From contig MFUU01000008.1 in assembly GCA_001785805.1 (NCBI GenBank), positions 1 through 8,557 on the forward strand: a stretch of DNA of 8,557 nt. Direction: 5' to 3'. Position 1 is the first letter of the stretch, and every line of letters begins with the position of its first letter. The notes beneath the pieces were generated by a model, which was not told where the DNA came from, did no database searches, and worked only from the letters and a program-made list of their open reading frames with translations. Source of the DNA: Candidatus Nomurabacteria bacterium RIFCSPLOWO2_01_FULL_39_17. GTDB lineage: Bacteria > Patescibacteriota > Minisyncoccia > Phycocordibacterales > UBA9973. This document shows, piece by piece, positions 1-7,249 of the stretch. The translations under genes and the position numbers were made by a program.

Positions 1-2
1 CT

Positions 3-788
3 TGGGATTCCAAGGATGGTAATGTATTTTGGGAAACTGATTTAGGTAAAGGCCGTCCAGGCTGGCATATTGAGTGTTCGGCTATGTCTATGAAAAACCT
101 AGGTGAGGAATTAGATATACATACTGGCGGAGTCGATAACATATTTCCCCATCACGAAAACGAGATAGCGCAATCTGAAGGCTCTACCGGCAAACACTTT
201 GTAAAATACTGGATGCACAACGAATGGATTCTTGTGGATCAAAAAAAAATGGCAAAGACCTTCAAAAATTTCTACACTCTGCGAGATGTAATAAATAAAG
301 GAATTAACCCCCTAGCCTATCGTTTTTGGCTATTAATGGGGCATTATCGTACCAGGATGAACTTTGTATGGGAGGCCTTAGAGGGCTCAGAAATAGCCCT
401 AAAACGTCTTTATAGGCTCTATATTGAGCTTGGAGAGGACATTGGTCAAATAGATAATAAATACCAGCAAAAGTTCAAAGAATACCTAGGAGACGATTTA
501 GACACCCCACGGGCCCTTTCTATTCTCTGGGATTTGGTTAAAGACGAGAGTATTTCAAATGCCGACAAAAAAGCCACCATTTTAGATTTTGATAAAGTGT
601 TTGGGTTAGGCTTCGCCGATTTAAAGAAAGAAAATATACCAGCAAAAATTATAGAATTAGGACAAAGGCGTGAAGAGGCACGCAATAAGAAAGATTGGGA
701 ACAAAGCGATAGAATTCGTGAACAGATTGCCAAAGAGGGATACAACACAGAAGACACCTCATCTGGTCCAAAATTTTCTCGAACCTAA
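3..788 (+). CDS. cysS: Cysteinyl-tRNA synthetase, C-terminal part (5' end outside window)
   Basis: Class I aminoacyl-tRNA synthetase that charges tRNA-Cys with cysteine in the cytosol. The open frame runs in from the left edge; 261 residues are visible and about 200 N-terminal residues, including the HIGH motif, should lie outside. The first in-frame ATG at 84 is internal, because family-typical sequence (GRPGWHIECSAMS) precedes it. Three of the four zinc ligands expected from E. coli CysRS are visible: Cys25 (HIEC), His50 and Glu54 (in PHHENEIAQSE), numbered from the first visible residue. The signature loop is KMAKT rather than KMSKS (bases 246-260), followed by the usual NFYTLRDV. The HYR..MNF.WEAL helix and the C-terminal anticodon-binding part (KKDWEQSDRIRE, then EDTSSGPKF) are intact. 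The stop codon overlaps the end of the opposing terC gene by 4 bases. Identity is secure. Confidence 0.97.
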   Translation, partial: WDSKDGNVFWETDLGKGRPGWHIECSAMSMKNLGEELDIHTGGVDNIFPHHENEIAQSEGSTGKHFVKYWMHNEWILVDQKKMAKTFKNFYTLRDVINKGINPLAYRFWLLMGHYRTRMNFVWEALEGSEIALKRLYRLYIELGEDIGQIDNKYQQKFKEYLGDDLDTPRALSILWDLVKDESISNADKKATILDFDKVFGLGFADLKKENIPAKIIELGQRREEARNKKDWEQSDRIREQIAKEGYNTEDTSSGPKFSRT

Positions 789-1705
789 ATTTTTTTTGGA
801 AACAGTACGGACAATATTAAAGACATCGCTAAGATTGTCATAATAACAACGAAAGAAGTAATTGATGAGACATAAATACCAACAACGCCTACAAGTATTT
901 TAGCACCGATAAAAATAAGAACGAAAGACAAGCCTCTTTGTAAGTGATGAAATTTATGTATTACTGATTCAATCAAGAAAAATAAAGAACGGAGTCCCAT
1001 CACAGCAAAAATATTTGAAGTAAATAAAATAAAAGGATTTTGAGTTATGGCGAAAGCAGCTGGAATAGAATCAACCGCAAAAACAATATCAGTTCCCTCT
1101 ACAATTAATAAAATCATAAATAATAGAGTCGCATAAGTTTTGCCGTTCTTCTTTATGAAAAATTTACCCTCATGCTCACTAGGAGAGAGTGGTAAGAATT
1201 TTTTTGCTAATTTGAATATTTTATTTTCATTAAAATTTATATGTTTTTCTTTTTTTTCAAACAATAACTGAAAACCAGTATAAAGTAGTATTGCACCAAA
1301 GATAATAAGTATAAAATGGAATTTTTCAACTAAATAAGCTCCCGATAGAATGAAAATAGCACGGAATACAATTACTCCCAAGATCCCCCAAAACAATACC
1401 CGATGATGGTATTTTTCTTCTAACTTGAAAAAGTTAAAGATAAGTAAAAAAACGAATAAATTATCAACAGAAAGCGTTAATTCCGTCACGTAGGCACTTA
1501 AGAATTCCAGAGCCATAATCTTGTTCATAAATATAAAAATCACTCTGGCGAAGCTCAAAGATAAAGTAATCCAAAATAATGTTTGAAAAAAAGCCGAAGT
1601 GCCTGAAATCTTATGAGCTTTACGATTGAAATAACCCAAATCTAAAATCAAAAAGCCTACAATGATGACAGCAAATATTATCGATAAATAACTTTGAATT
1701 TGCAC
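785..1705 (-). CDS. TerC/Alx-family integral membrane protein, probable metal (Mn) exporter
   Basis: A 306-residue polytopic membrane protein, close to the 321 residues of E. coli Alx, of the TerC family. Characterised members are linked to manganese export or tellurite resistance; the substrate here is inferred from the family only. About eight or nine hydrophobic segments span the protein, with a charged cytoplasmic-type loop near residues 150-190. Both family signatures are present: TELTLSVDN at 74-82 and EGTDIVFAVDSIPAAFA at 203-219, whose acidic residues (Glu75, Asp81, Glu203, Asp206, Asp212) are the likely metal-site residues. These are followed by FTSNIFAVMGLRSLFF. The start is a GTG at 1703-1705; family-typical N-terminal sequence begins at once. 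There is no Shine-Dalgarno sequence, only a weak GAAAG. The gene diverges from the ureohydrolase gene and overlaps cysS tail to tail. Alx genes often carry a yybP-ykoY Mn riboswitch; none fits in the short 5' gap here. Confidence 0.93.
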   Translation of the reverse strand: MQIQSYLSIIFAVIIVGFLILDLGYFNRKAHKISGTSAFFQTLFWITLSLSFARVIFIFMNKIMALEFLSAYVTELTLSVDNLFVFLLIFNFFKLEEKYHHRVLFWGILGVIVFRAIFILSGAYLVEKFHFILIIFGAILLYTGFQLLFEKKEKHINFNENKIFKLAKKFLPLSPSEHEGKFFIKKNGKTYATLLFMILLIVEGTDIVFAVDSIPAAFAITQNPFILFTSNIFAVMGLRSLFFLIESVIHKFHHLQRGLSFVLIFIGAKILVGVVGIYVSSITSFVVIMTILAMSLILSVLFPKKI

Positions 1706-1781
1706 AATTCTTTCATAATATCAAGAAAAAGTATTTTTAGCGATTATTTGCATCAAAAGTAAAAAATGATAACATGTATTT
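1706..1781. promoter_or_regulatory. Divergent intergenic region expected to hold the terC and ureohydrolase promoters
   Basis: This 76-base, very AT-rich gap lies between two divergent starts, so promoters for both genes should be here or just inside the genes. For the plus-strand gene, TTGCAT (1748-1753) and TAACAT (1770-1775) are 16 bases apart but match the consensus only 3/6 and 4/6. For terC, TATTAT (complement of 1715-1720) is a fair -10 box, with no good -35. If the plus-strand -10 is right, the ureohydrolase transcript would be nearly leaderless. The location is inferred from gene arrangement; the boxes are weak. Confidence 0.35.
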
Positions 1782-2666
1782 ATGATAGACAAAGTTGTAA
1801 ACATAAAAGATATGAAAAAAGCCGATGTTGTGATATTGAGCGCTCCCTATGAGGGAGGTGTTTCTTTTATGGGAGGCACCGCAAAAGCCCCCCAGAAAAT
1901 ACTTCATTGCCTTAATAATAATCTGGAACTTTTTAATGTTGAATTGCATTGTGAGCCGGCGAAAATACTACAAACCGTCCATAAAGAAGTGCTTGGTCTT
2001 AAAAAACTTATCCCCGAAAAAGCAGTTAAAAAAATAAACTCCGAATATCAGAAATTATTTAACAGCAAAAAATTAATATTAATACTGGGCGGCGAACATA
2101 CTGTATCAATTGGAGCTCTGGAAGCAATTTCTAAAAAAGAAAATCCGAAAAACATAACAGTGCTTCAAATAGATGCTCATCAAGATCTCCGCGACAACAA
2201 TGGGGATTACAGCGAGAAGAAAGACAAATACGCGCATTCGTGCGCAATTCGCAGAATTCACGAGTTTGGCTTCCCCATTGTACAGGTAGGCGTCAGAACA
2301 TACTCCAAATACGAATATAAATATTGGCAGAAGAATAAGAAAACGATCACGGTTTTTGAATGGAATAAAAATATAATTCCAGTTGAGAAAATATTAAAAT
2401 CAATTAAAACAAAGAAGATTTATTTAACTATTGATGTTGATGGCTTTGACCCTGCTTATATGCCTGGTACCGGTACGCCTGTGCAGGGCGGGTTATCCTG
2501 GTATTACGGAATAGATCTGATCAAAAGAGCTATAAATACAAAAGAATTAATCGGGGCAGACATCGTTGAAGTATCTCCCATGCGCGATTCGGTACTTACC
2601 GAATACGGCGCCGCCCAACTAGTCTATAACATTATTACGGGCAAATTTAGGAAAAAGCTGAAATAA
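1782..2666 (+). CDS. speB: Agmatinase-type ureohydrolase (arginase/agmatinase family)
   Basis: A 294-residue Mn-dependent ureohydrolase, normal length for the family. Agmatinase splits agmatine into putrescine and urea in the cytosol. All six expected metal ligands are visible: His106 (GGEHT), Asp131, His133 and Asp135 (DAHQD), and Asp218 and Asp220 (DVDGFDP). The substrate-side glutamate is Glu263 in VEVSP, and PGTGTP..GGL (228-238) is agmatinase-like. The N-terminal core strand starts at ADVVILSAPYEGG. The start at 1782 gives a short leader of about 13 residues; an ATG at 1812 is possible, and neither has a Shine-Dalgarno sequence. The gene stands alone between divergent terC and convergent dnaJ, with no arginine decarboxylase or spermidine synthase nearby, so specificity cannot be confirmed by context. 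Arginase, guanidinobutyrase or related activity remains possible; family membership is certain, the agmatinase label likely. Confidence 0.88.
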   Translation: MIDKVVNIKDMKKADVVILSAPYEGGVSFMGGTAKAPQKILHCLNNNLELFNVELHCEPAKILQTVHKEVLGLKKLIPEKAVKKINSEYQKLFNSKKLILILGGEHTVSIGALEAISKKENPKNITVLQIDAHQDLRDNNGDYSEKKDKYAHSCAIRRIHEFGFPIVQVGVRTYSKYEYKYWQKNKKTITVFEWNKNIIPVEKILKSIKTKKIYLTIDVDGFDPAYMPGTGTPVQGGLSWYYGIDLIKRAINTKELIGADIVEVSPMRDSVLTEYGAAQLVYNIITGKFRKKLK

Positions 2667-2693
2667 TTTTTGCGATATAATAAGGAGTGTTTT

Positions 2694-3788
2694 TTATATT
2701 CCCTCTTTTTTAAGTTCTTCTATGATCTCGCGGGATTTGCGGGAGAGTTTGCTTGGCAGTTTGATATTTAATTTAATCAAGAGGTCTCCGCGCTTGTTTT
2801 TGGATATTGGCACGCCCTTGCCCCGCACGCGAAGAATTTCATTTATAGCAACGCTTTCTGGAATAATAACTTCAATTTTTCCATCAAGAGTTTCTATCGG
2901 GTATTTGGTGCCAAGTAATGCGTCAGAGAGCTTTAAATTCAAATTCATTACTAAATTATGTCCATCGCGCTTAAATATGTGATGCGGAGTTACATTTATT
3001 TTTATATATAAATCACCCGCTGTGCCCCTAGTAACTGCTTCGCCCATGCCAGACATACGAACCATTTCTCCGTCTCGTATCCCGACCGGAATGGCAATCG
3101 AAATTTCCTCTTCACGGCGGAATACCCCCTTGCCCTTACACTTCTCACAAACTTCTCTCGGGACTTCTCCCGCGCCAAAGCATGTTTCACAAACTTTTGT
3201 ACTGGAAATATTGCCCAAGAATGATCTTCTGGTTTCGCGGATTTTACCCTGACCATTGCAATGCTTGCAGGTTTCCATCTTGGTTCCAATTTTTGCGCCA
3301 GAACCATGGCAGGTAGGACAATTGGAAGTCTTGGTTATTAAAATTTTCCTATTAACGCCGAATATGGAATCATAAAAAGAAATTTGAATTTCAGTAGAAA
3401 TATCCCTGCCTCGGCGGCTTTGCGCCCTGCCTCCACCCATCCCTCCCGTAAAGAAATCGCTGAAAATGTCGTTCAGGTTGCCAAAATCAAAATCCGCATT
3501 GCCGTTTTGAAAGCCTTGAGAAAAATTACTGAAATCAAAACCCCCAAAGCCCTGACCCCTACTGTACCCGCCTGCTTGTTCAAAACCGGAACCAAACTGA
3601 TCGTATTTCAAACGCTTGGAATCATCCGAAAGCACTTGATAAGCTTCATTCACTTCTTTAAACTTCGTTTCATTGCCTCCCTTTTTATCAGGATGATATT
3701 TGTGCGCCAACTTATAAAAAGCCCTTTTTATTTCATCTTTTGAGGCGCTTTTGTTTACTCCTAAAATATTGTAGTAGTCTTTATTCAT
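2694..3788 (-). CDS. dnaJ: Chaperone DnaJ (type I Hsp40)
   Basis: Co-chaperone that delivers unfolded proteins to DnaK and stimulates its ATPase. Counting from the longer start at 3803 (369 residues), the order is: J domain (residues 8-70) with the essential HPD at 37-39; a Gly/Phe-rich linker (about 71-125); four CxxCxGxG zinc motifs beginning at Cys162, Cys179, Cys205 and Cys219; then the C-terminal substrate domains through RGKGVP to about 360. It is therefore a complete type I DnaJ. I prefer the start at 3786-3788, because MNKDYYNILGV matches the family N-terminus (364 residues). The upstream ATG at 3801-3803 adds only MPNQN and lies inside a repeat element. Neither start has a Shine-Dalgarno sequence. 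The gene is last in the minus-strand run, 75 bases after the ATPase gene; dnaK and grpE are not in the window. It converges on the ureohydrolase gene, with 27 bases between stops and no clear terminator hairpin. Confidence 0.96.
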   Translation of the reverse strand: MNKDYYNILGVNKSASKDEIKRAFYKLAHKYHPDKKGGNETKFKEVNEAYQVLSDDSKRLKYDQFGSGFEQAGGYSRGQGFGGFDFSNFSQGFQNGNADFDFGNLNDIFSDFFTGGMGGGRAQSRRGRDISTEIQISFYDSIFGVNRKILITKTSNCPTCHGSGAKIGTKMETCKHCNGQGKIRETRRSFLGNISSTKVCETCFGAGEVPREVCEKCKGKGVFRREEEISIAIPVGIRDGEMVRMSGMGEAVTRGTAGDLYIKINVTPHHIFKRDGHNLVMNLNLKLSDALLGTKYPIETLDGKIEVIIPESVAINEILRVRGKGVPISKNKRGDLLIKLNIKLPSKLSRKSREIIEELKKEGI

Positions 3789-3794
3789 ATTTTG

Positions 3795-3869
3795 ATTAGG
3801 CATTAGGCTTTAGGCACTAGGCGCTAGTTTTGATTTACTAATGCCTAATACCTAGTTTCCTAGAGCCTA
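3795..3869. repeat. Inverted heptad TAGGC repeat element between ATPase and dnaJ genes
   Basis: The left half is four consecutive 7-base units on the plus strand: TTAGGCA, TTAGGCT, TTAGGCA, CTAGGCG (3796-3823), then a partial CTAG. The right half carries the inverted version (TGCCTAA 3842-3848, TACCTAG 3849-3855, then degenerate units to 3869). A perfect 12-base inverted repeat pairs ATTAGGCATTAG (3795-3806) with CTAATGCCTAAT (3838-3849), leaving a 31-base loop. The element fills nearly the whole gap and contains the upstream candidate dnaJ ATG (3801-3803). There is no T-run after the stem in the transcribed direction, so it does not look like an intrinsic terminator. Confidence 0.8.
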
Positions 3870-3878
3870 TTTTATAGA

Positions 3879-5393
3879 TTATATCATAGGTTCAGCTTCT
3901 TGTGAACTTTTTTTCTCAATTTTATTTTCTTCATCACCATTATTTTCAATATTTTCCACTGTCTCTCCCCTTTCTTTGGCTTTTCTTTTTGCTCTTCCCT
4001 CAATAATCGCCTTTTCTTCAGCGCTTCTAATAATAGTGGCTTCTTCTTCTTCAATAAGTTTTTGCGCGGCATCTTTTGGAATGGAATATTTCCTATGGGA
4101 AGCTTCAGTAATTTCCTTTCTGTATGAAGGATGAGTCGGAGGTAAAACTTTTAACGTTTCGGCGGAAAATGGGTCATAAGATTCGCCGTCAATCGTCATT
4201 TTGACATAAAATTCCATGACTGCGAGATTAATCATGTCTTTAACATCGAAAATAGGCGCGAATTCCGGTTTTAATTTTACGGCATCTTCTCCACCCACCC
4301 GGAAACAAATCAGACTTCCCGTATTTCCGAGTACCGCATGTTGAACCTGAGGAATAAGTTGACCGATATATTGGTGAGCGATAGTAAGGTTGAGAGCGTA
4401 TTTACGGGCTTCCGATAAAATATTTTCAAAAGTCTGGGTGACAATATTATGAAACTCGTCGATATATAAGTAAAAATCTTTACGTTCACTCTCGGGTATG
4501 CTGGCTCGTTCCATTCCCGCCTGTTTTATTTTAGTCAAAAACATTGAACCGAAAAAAGATGAATTTTCTTCCCCGATGCGGCCCTTGGAAAGATTGATAA
4601 GGATTATTTTCTCTTGATCCATCAGTTCGCTGATGTCTATTTTATTTTGCTTTTGGCCAAAGATGTTTCGCAGTAACGGGTCGGAGAGAAATTGCCCGAG
4701 CTTATTTACCAGCGGAATGATGGCGTCGGTATCAAATTTCTCCGACCAATCGGCGAATTCAATAGCGAAGAATCTTTTCACCATGTCATCGGTAATGTAT
4801 TCCACTACTTTCTGCCTGTAATTTCTGTCGGTTAACATTGAAATCATCCCGCGCATTGTTGCGTGCGGATAATCAAGCAAAGCCAAACAGGTAAAGCGAA
4901 AAACGTGCTCTAGTCTGGGCGTCCAGTTTGCCCCGAATTGCTTCTGCAATACTTCTATCAAGCCTTGAGTAAGTTGAAATTTAAATAACGGGTCCACATT
5001 TGCCAATGGATTAAAGGAAGACGGAAAATTGATATCCGAAGGGTCAATGATGCACACGTCTTCTATGCGTTCTTTCGGTATATAATCAAGCACTGCCTCT
5101 ATCACATCTCCGTGCGGGTCAATGAAACATAAACCATGGTTGTAACTAACATCCTGGCGGATTAAAAGTTCAAGAAGTTTTGATTTACCAACACCGGACT
5201 TTCCCACTATATACAAATGTTTTCGTCTGTCTATGCGCTTAATGCCAAAAATAAATTTTTTCTCTTCCAGGGCCGCGACATAATTAGTTCGTCCAATAAA
5301 AGAAACATCTTCGGGTTTAACCTTCCCGAAGACCGGCAATTCTGGCGGTGGCGGGGCGTATTTGATTATTTGTACCCGGTTTCTTCCTAGCAT
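3879..5393 (-). CDS. VirD4/TraG-like type IV secretion/conjugation-family ATPase
   Basis: A 504-residue P-loop ATPase of the HerA/FtsK-like VirD4/TraG group (DNA-pumping coupling proteins). Walker A is GKSGVGKS at 64-71, Walker B is LYIDEFHN at 309-316, and AHQ at 339-341 fits the sensor glutamine. Other family-like blocks are FIDPHGD (90-96), NLSKGRIGEENSS (267-279) and SEARKYALNLTIAHQ. It ends with a highly charged, probably helical or coiled tail (about 445-500). No transmembrane segment precedes the ATPase domain, unlike classical VirD4, so it is probably soluble or recruited by a partner. An in-frame stop (5403-5405) lies four codons upstream, so the start at 5391-5393 is close to forced. 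No relaxase, VirB4 or pilus gene is nearby, and no conjugative role can be shown. Alternatives are a HerA-like translocase in DNA processing, or a motor for a DNA-uptake or pilus system. Family is secure, role is not. Confidence 0.88.
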   Translation of the reverse strand: MLGRNRVQIIKYAPPPPELPVFGKVKPEDVSFIGRTNYVAALEEKKFIFGIKRIDRRKHLYIVGKSGVGKSKLLELLIRQDVSYNHGLCFIDPHGDVIEAVLDYIPKERIEDVCIIDPSDINFPSSFNPLANVDPLFKFQLTQGLIEVLQKQFGANWTPRLEHVFRFTCLALLDYPHATMRGMISMLTDRNYRQKVVEYITDDMVKRFFAIEFADWSEKFDTDAIIPLVNKLGQFLSDPLLRNIFGQKQNKIDISELMDQEKIILINLSKGRIGEENSSFFGSMFLTKIKQAGMERASIPESERKDFYLYIDEFHNIVTQTFENILSEARKYALNLTIAHQYIGQLIPQVQHAVLGNTGSLICFRVGGEDAVKLKPEFAPIFDVKDMINLAVMEFYVKMTIDGESYDPFSAETLKVLPPTHPSYRKEITEASHRKYSIPKDAAQKLIEEEEATIIRSAEEKAIIEGRAKRKAKERGETVENIENNGDEENKIEKKSSQEAEPMI

Positions 5394-5410
5394 ATATAAG
5401 ACTTATTTTT

Positions 5411-5479
5411 ATCCAGTAGTGAGTTTTGGCGATATTTATTAAAATGCGCTCTGCGCTTCGCCAAAATCTACTACTGGAT
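5411..5479. repeat. Long imperfect inverted repeat between Cys-rich protein and ATPase genes
   Basis: Two 21-base arms (5411-5431 and 5459-5479) are inverted copies matching at 18 of 21 positions. Both begin or end with ATCCAGTAGT/ACTACTGGAT and share TTTTGGCG/CGCCAAAA, with a 3-base mismatch block between. The 27-base loop contains a smaller GCGC-TCT-GCGC hairpin (5446-5456). The element fills most of the 115-base gap. In the minus-strand transcript the stem is followed by AAAAATAAG, not a T-run, so it is not a standard terminator for the upstream gene. It resembles a small palindromic or MITE-like repeat. Confidence 0.75.
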
Positions 5480-5508
5480 TTTACCATTTTTTATCCATTT
5501 TTCCAACC

Positions 5509-7242
5509 TCAATATACCTCTTTTTGATAGCATTTTTCACAATATACTATTTCCGGTCTTTCCGGAGCGTAGCTTGTCTCAAACTCTTCTTTACATTTCC
5601 CTTCCCCATGAGAATGATTCTTTTTATCGCACATGCATTGCCTGTGCCAGAGTTTGAATGGATTTGTTTTTCGCAATCTATTAGCATGTCGGCAGTAAAA
5701 ACATCTGCGCGAAATCGGAATTTGCATTTTCTTGTAGAAATTAAGTTCGTTCTGCACGATTTTGTAATTTCTTCCGCAATCAATACACACCAATACTTCT
5801 TCTAGAATATTATCTTTCACATCATTAATTGACTCTGGAATATTTTTCGATAACAATGTTTCTTTCCCAATTGTTCGTTGAAGATTATCTTGCCAGCTAT
5901 ATCCCCTGTTTAAAGCTTCTTCTTTTGTGAGTGGATTATGTTCGTTTGCAACCGTTTCGTTGTATTTAAAATATGATAACTCCGCAGGGTAAAATTCTCC
6001 ATATCTATATACACAACCATTTGAATCTTTAAATGGTAATTCTTTCATTTGAGTGATTATTTTTTCCTTAAGGATTTCATATTCTTCTTTTCCGTATTGC
6101 TTATTAAAAATACAATATTTTTTACTTCTGAGACCCACGCACCCTAAAAGTGATTTTGAAGAATGGCAATGTTGGGTATATTCTACATCTTGGCTTTTCC
6201 AAGAAAAAATTCCGAATAAATTACGATTTGATTGATCGCATGTTATATTTTCGTAGCACTCACTTAATTTTCCACCCGTCGCCATATCGTAACAGTCTTT
6301 CGCATCTACTATAAAATCACAATATCTGCTATTTTCGGAATTTTTTGCCACAAAACAATACTTAAGATTTTTAGACATGGAAATGACATCACCGACACAA
6401 TTTAAACTTTGAAAGATTTGGACATGTCGTCTTGGATATCTTAGAACAAAATCGTCAAATTCTTTTTGCGCCCTTTCTACGCCGGAAAAAGTATCAAGTT
6501 TGTAGTTACTTAATATATCCTCATATTCTTCTTTTTCATATTGTCTATTTTTAAAATTATATCTTTTACCACGAAGTCCGGTACACATAAAACAATCCTG
6601 ACAATCTCGGCAATCGTAAAGAAATTGAGAATCTATACAGGCCAAACACACTCGTGAGTATTTAAGCTGATACGATTTACTGCAGAGTATGCATTCATAT
6701 ATCCAATTACTTTCTGATCTAATAGTCATGCAATCCATCATGTCTCTTCCCGAGAGTATGTGAAAACTATACATTACATTTTCAATATACCAGGCAACAA
6801 AAACTATATAACAATTTTTTCCAAAAGCAAAATCGTTTGTGTACTCACAATTTACACTAGCAATGCTATCGTCGTTTATTAATGCCATATGTGGAACTTT
6901 TAACGTGAGTTCTTTAAATTGTTCAAAAAAGGGACGAGAAAAATTATAATTTTGACCATATTTAAAAGGGTCCCATTTATCGCTCCACCAGCATTTGTTG
7001 CAATAAATAGTGAGTCCCGAATCAGGAGAATAAAGCGAAACGACAGATTTTGCGCATAAATCGCATTTACGAGAGTAGAGCGACATATTATTTCTCCAAG
7101 CCCAGCGTCTCTGCCTCCTACAGTCCGGGCAAAATGTCGGTGGCGGAACTTTAATACGCTCATAAAATCCGAAATCGTCAGGTTCTATTGTGAAATCTTT
7201 TTTGCAGTTCTGACAAGTAGCATTTTGTGATTTATATTCCAT
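5509..7242 (-). CDS. Cysteine-rich protein with paired N- and C-terminal zinc ribbons, function unknown
   Basis: A 577-residue protein with 38 cysteines (about 6.6%), mostly as CxxC pairs. I do not know its function; similar Cys-rich proteins are, to my knowledge, common in CPR genomes. N-terminal ribbons are C10/C13 with C38/C41, then C60/C63 with C81/C84, followed by WWSDKWDPFKYG. The C-terminus repeats the same plan: C486/C489, C514/C517, C536/C538, C550, C568/C571. Even the spacing residues match (FYERIKVP vs FYKKMQIP; IYCNKC vs VYCEKC). The middle (about 130-390) has short Cys/aromatic repeats, including a duplicated block: GLRGKRYNFKNRQYEKEEYE (222-241) and GLRSKKYCIFNKQYGKEEYE (370-389), which suggests a repeat fold. 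There is no signal peptide or membrane segment, so it is probably cytosolic. Zn binding and nucleic-acid or protein docking are inferences. The start at 7242 follows AAAAAAGAT, with no proper Shine-Dalgarno sequence. Inverted repeats flank the gene on both sides. Confidence 0.85.
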   Translation of the reverse strand: MEYKSQNATCQNCKKDFTIEPDDFGFYERIKVPPPTFCPDCRRQRRWAWRNNMSLYSRKCDLCAKSVVSLYSPDSGLTIYCNKCWWSDKWDPFKYGQNYNFSRPFFEQFKELTLKVPHMALINDDSIASVNCEYTNDFAFGKNCYIVFVAWYIENVMYSFHILSGRDMMDCMTIRSESNWIYECILCSKSYQLKYSRVCLACIDSQFLYDCRDCQDCFMCTGLRGKRYNFKNRQYEKEEYEDILSNYKLDTFSGVERAQKEFDDFVLRYPRRHVQIFQSLNCVGDVISMSKNLKYCFVAKNSENSRYCDFIVDAKDCYDMATGGKLSECYENITCDQSNRNLFGIFSWKSQDVEYTQHCHSSKSLLGCVGLRSKKYCIFNKQYGKEEYEILKEKIITQMKELPFKDSNGCVYRYGEFYPAELSYFKYNETVANEHNPLTKEEALNRGYSWQDNLQRTIGKETLLSKNIPESINDVKDNILEEVLVCIDCGRNYKIVQNELNFYKKMQIPISRRCFYCRHANRLRKTNPFKLWHRQCMCDKKNHSHGEGKCKEEFETSYAPERPEIVYCEKCYQKEVY

Positions 7243-7249
7243 ATCTTTT

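Noticed and set aside
1706..1781. yybP-ykoY manganese riboswitch upstream of terC
   Set aside because: Only 76 AT-rich bases lie between the divergent starts; too short, with no GC-rich paired arms.
2667..2693. Bidirectional terminator between the ureohydrolase gene and dnaJ
   Set aside because: The 27-base spacer is AT-rich with a T-run but no inverted repeat able to form a stem.
3384..3743. Plus-strand open frame of 119 codons opposite dnaJ
   Set aside because: It is antisense to the conserved J domain and Gly/Phe region of dnaJ, with no family-like sequence.
3796..3827. Telomere-like or CRISPR-like repeat
   Set aside because: TTAGGC resembles a eukaryotic telomere unit, but the units are degenerate heptads in an inverted layout between bacterial genes, and there are no spacers of CRISPR size.
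5411..5479. Intrinsic terminator after the zinc-ribbon gene
   Set aside because: In the transcribed direction the stem is followed by AAAAATAAG; the T-rich side is upstream. The same problem applies to the 7250-7315 and 3795-3869 stems.
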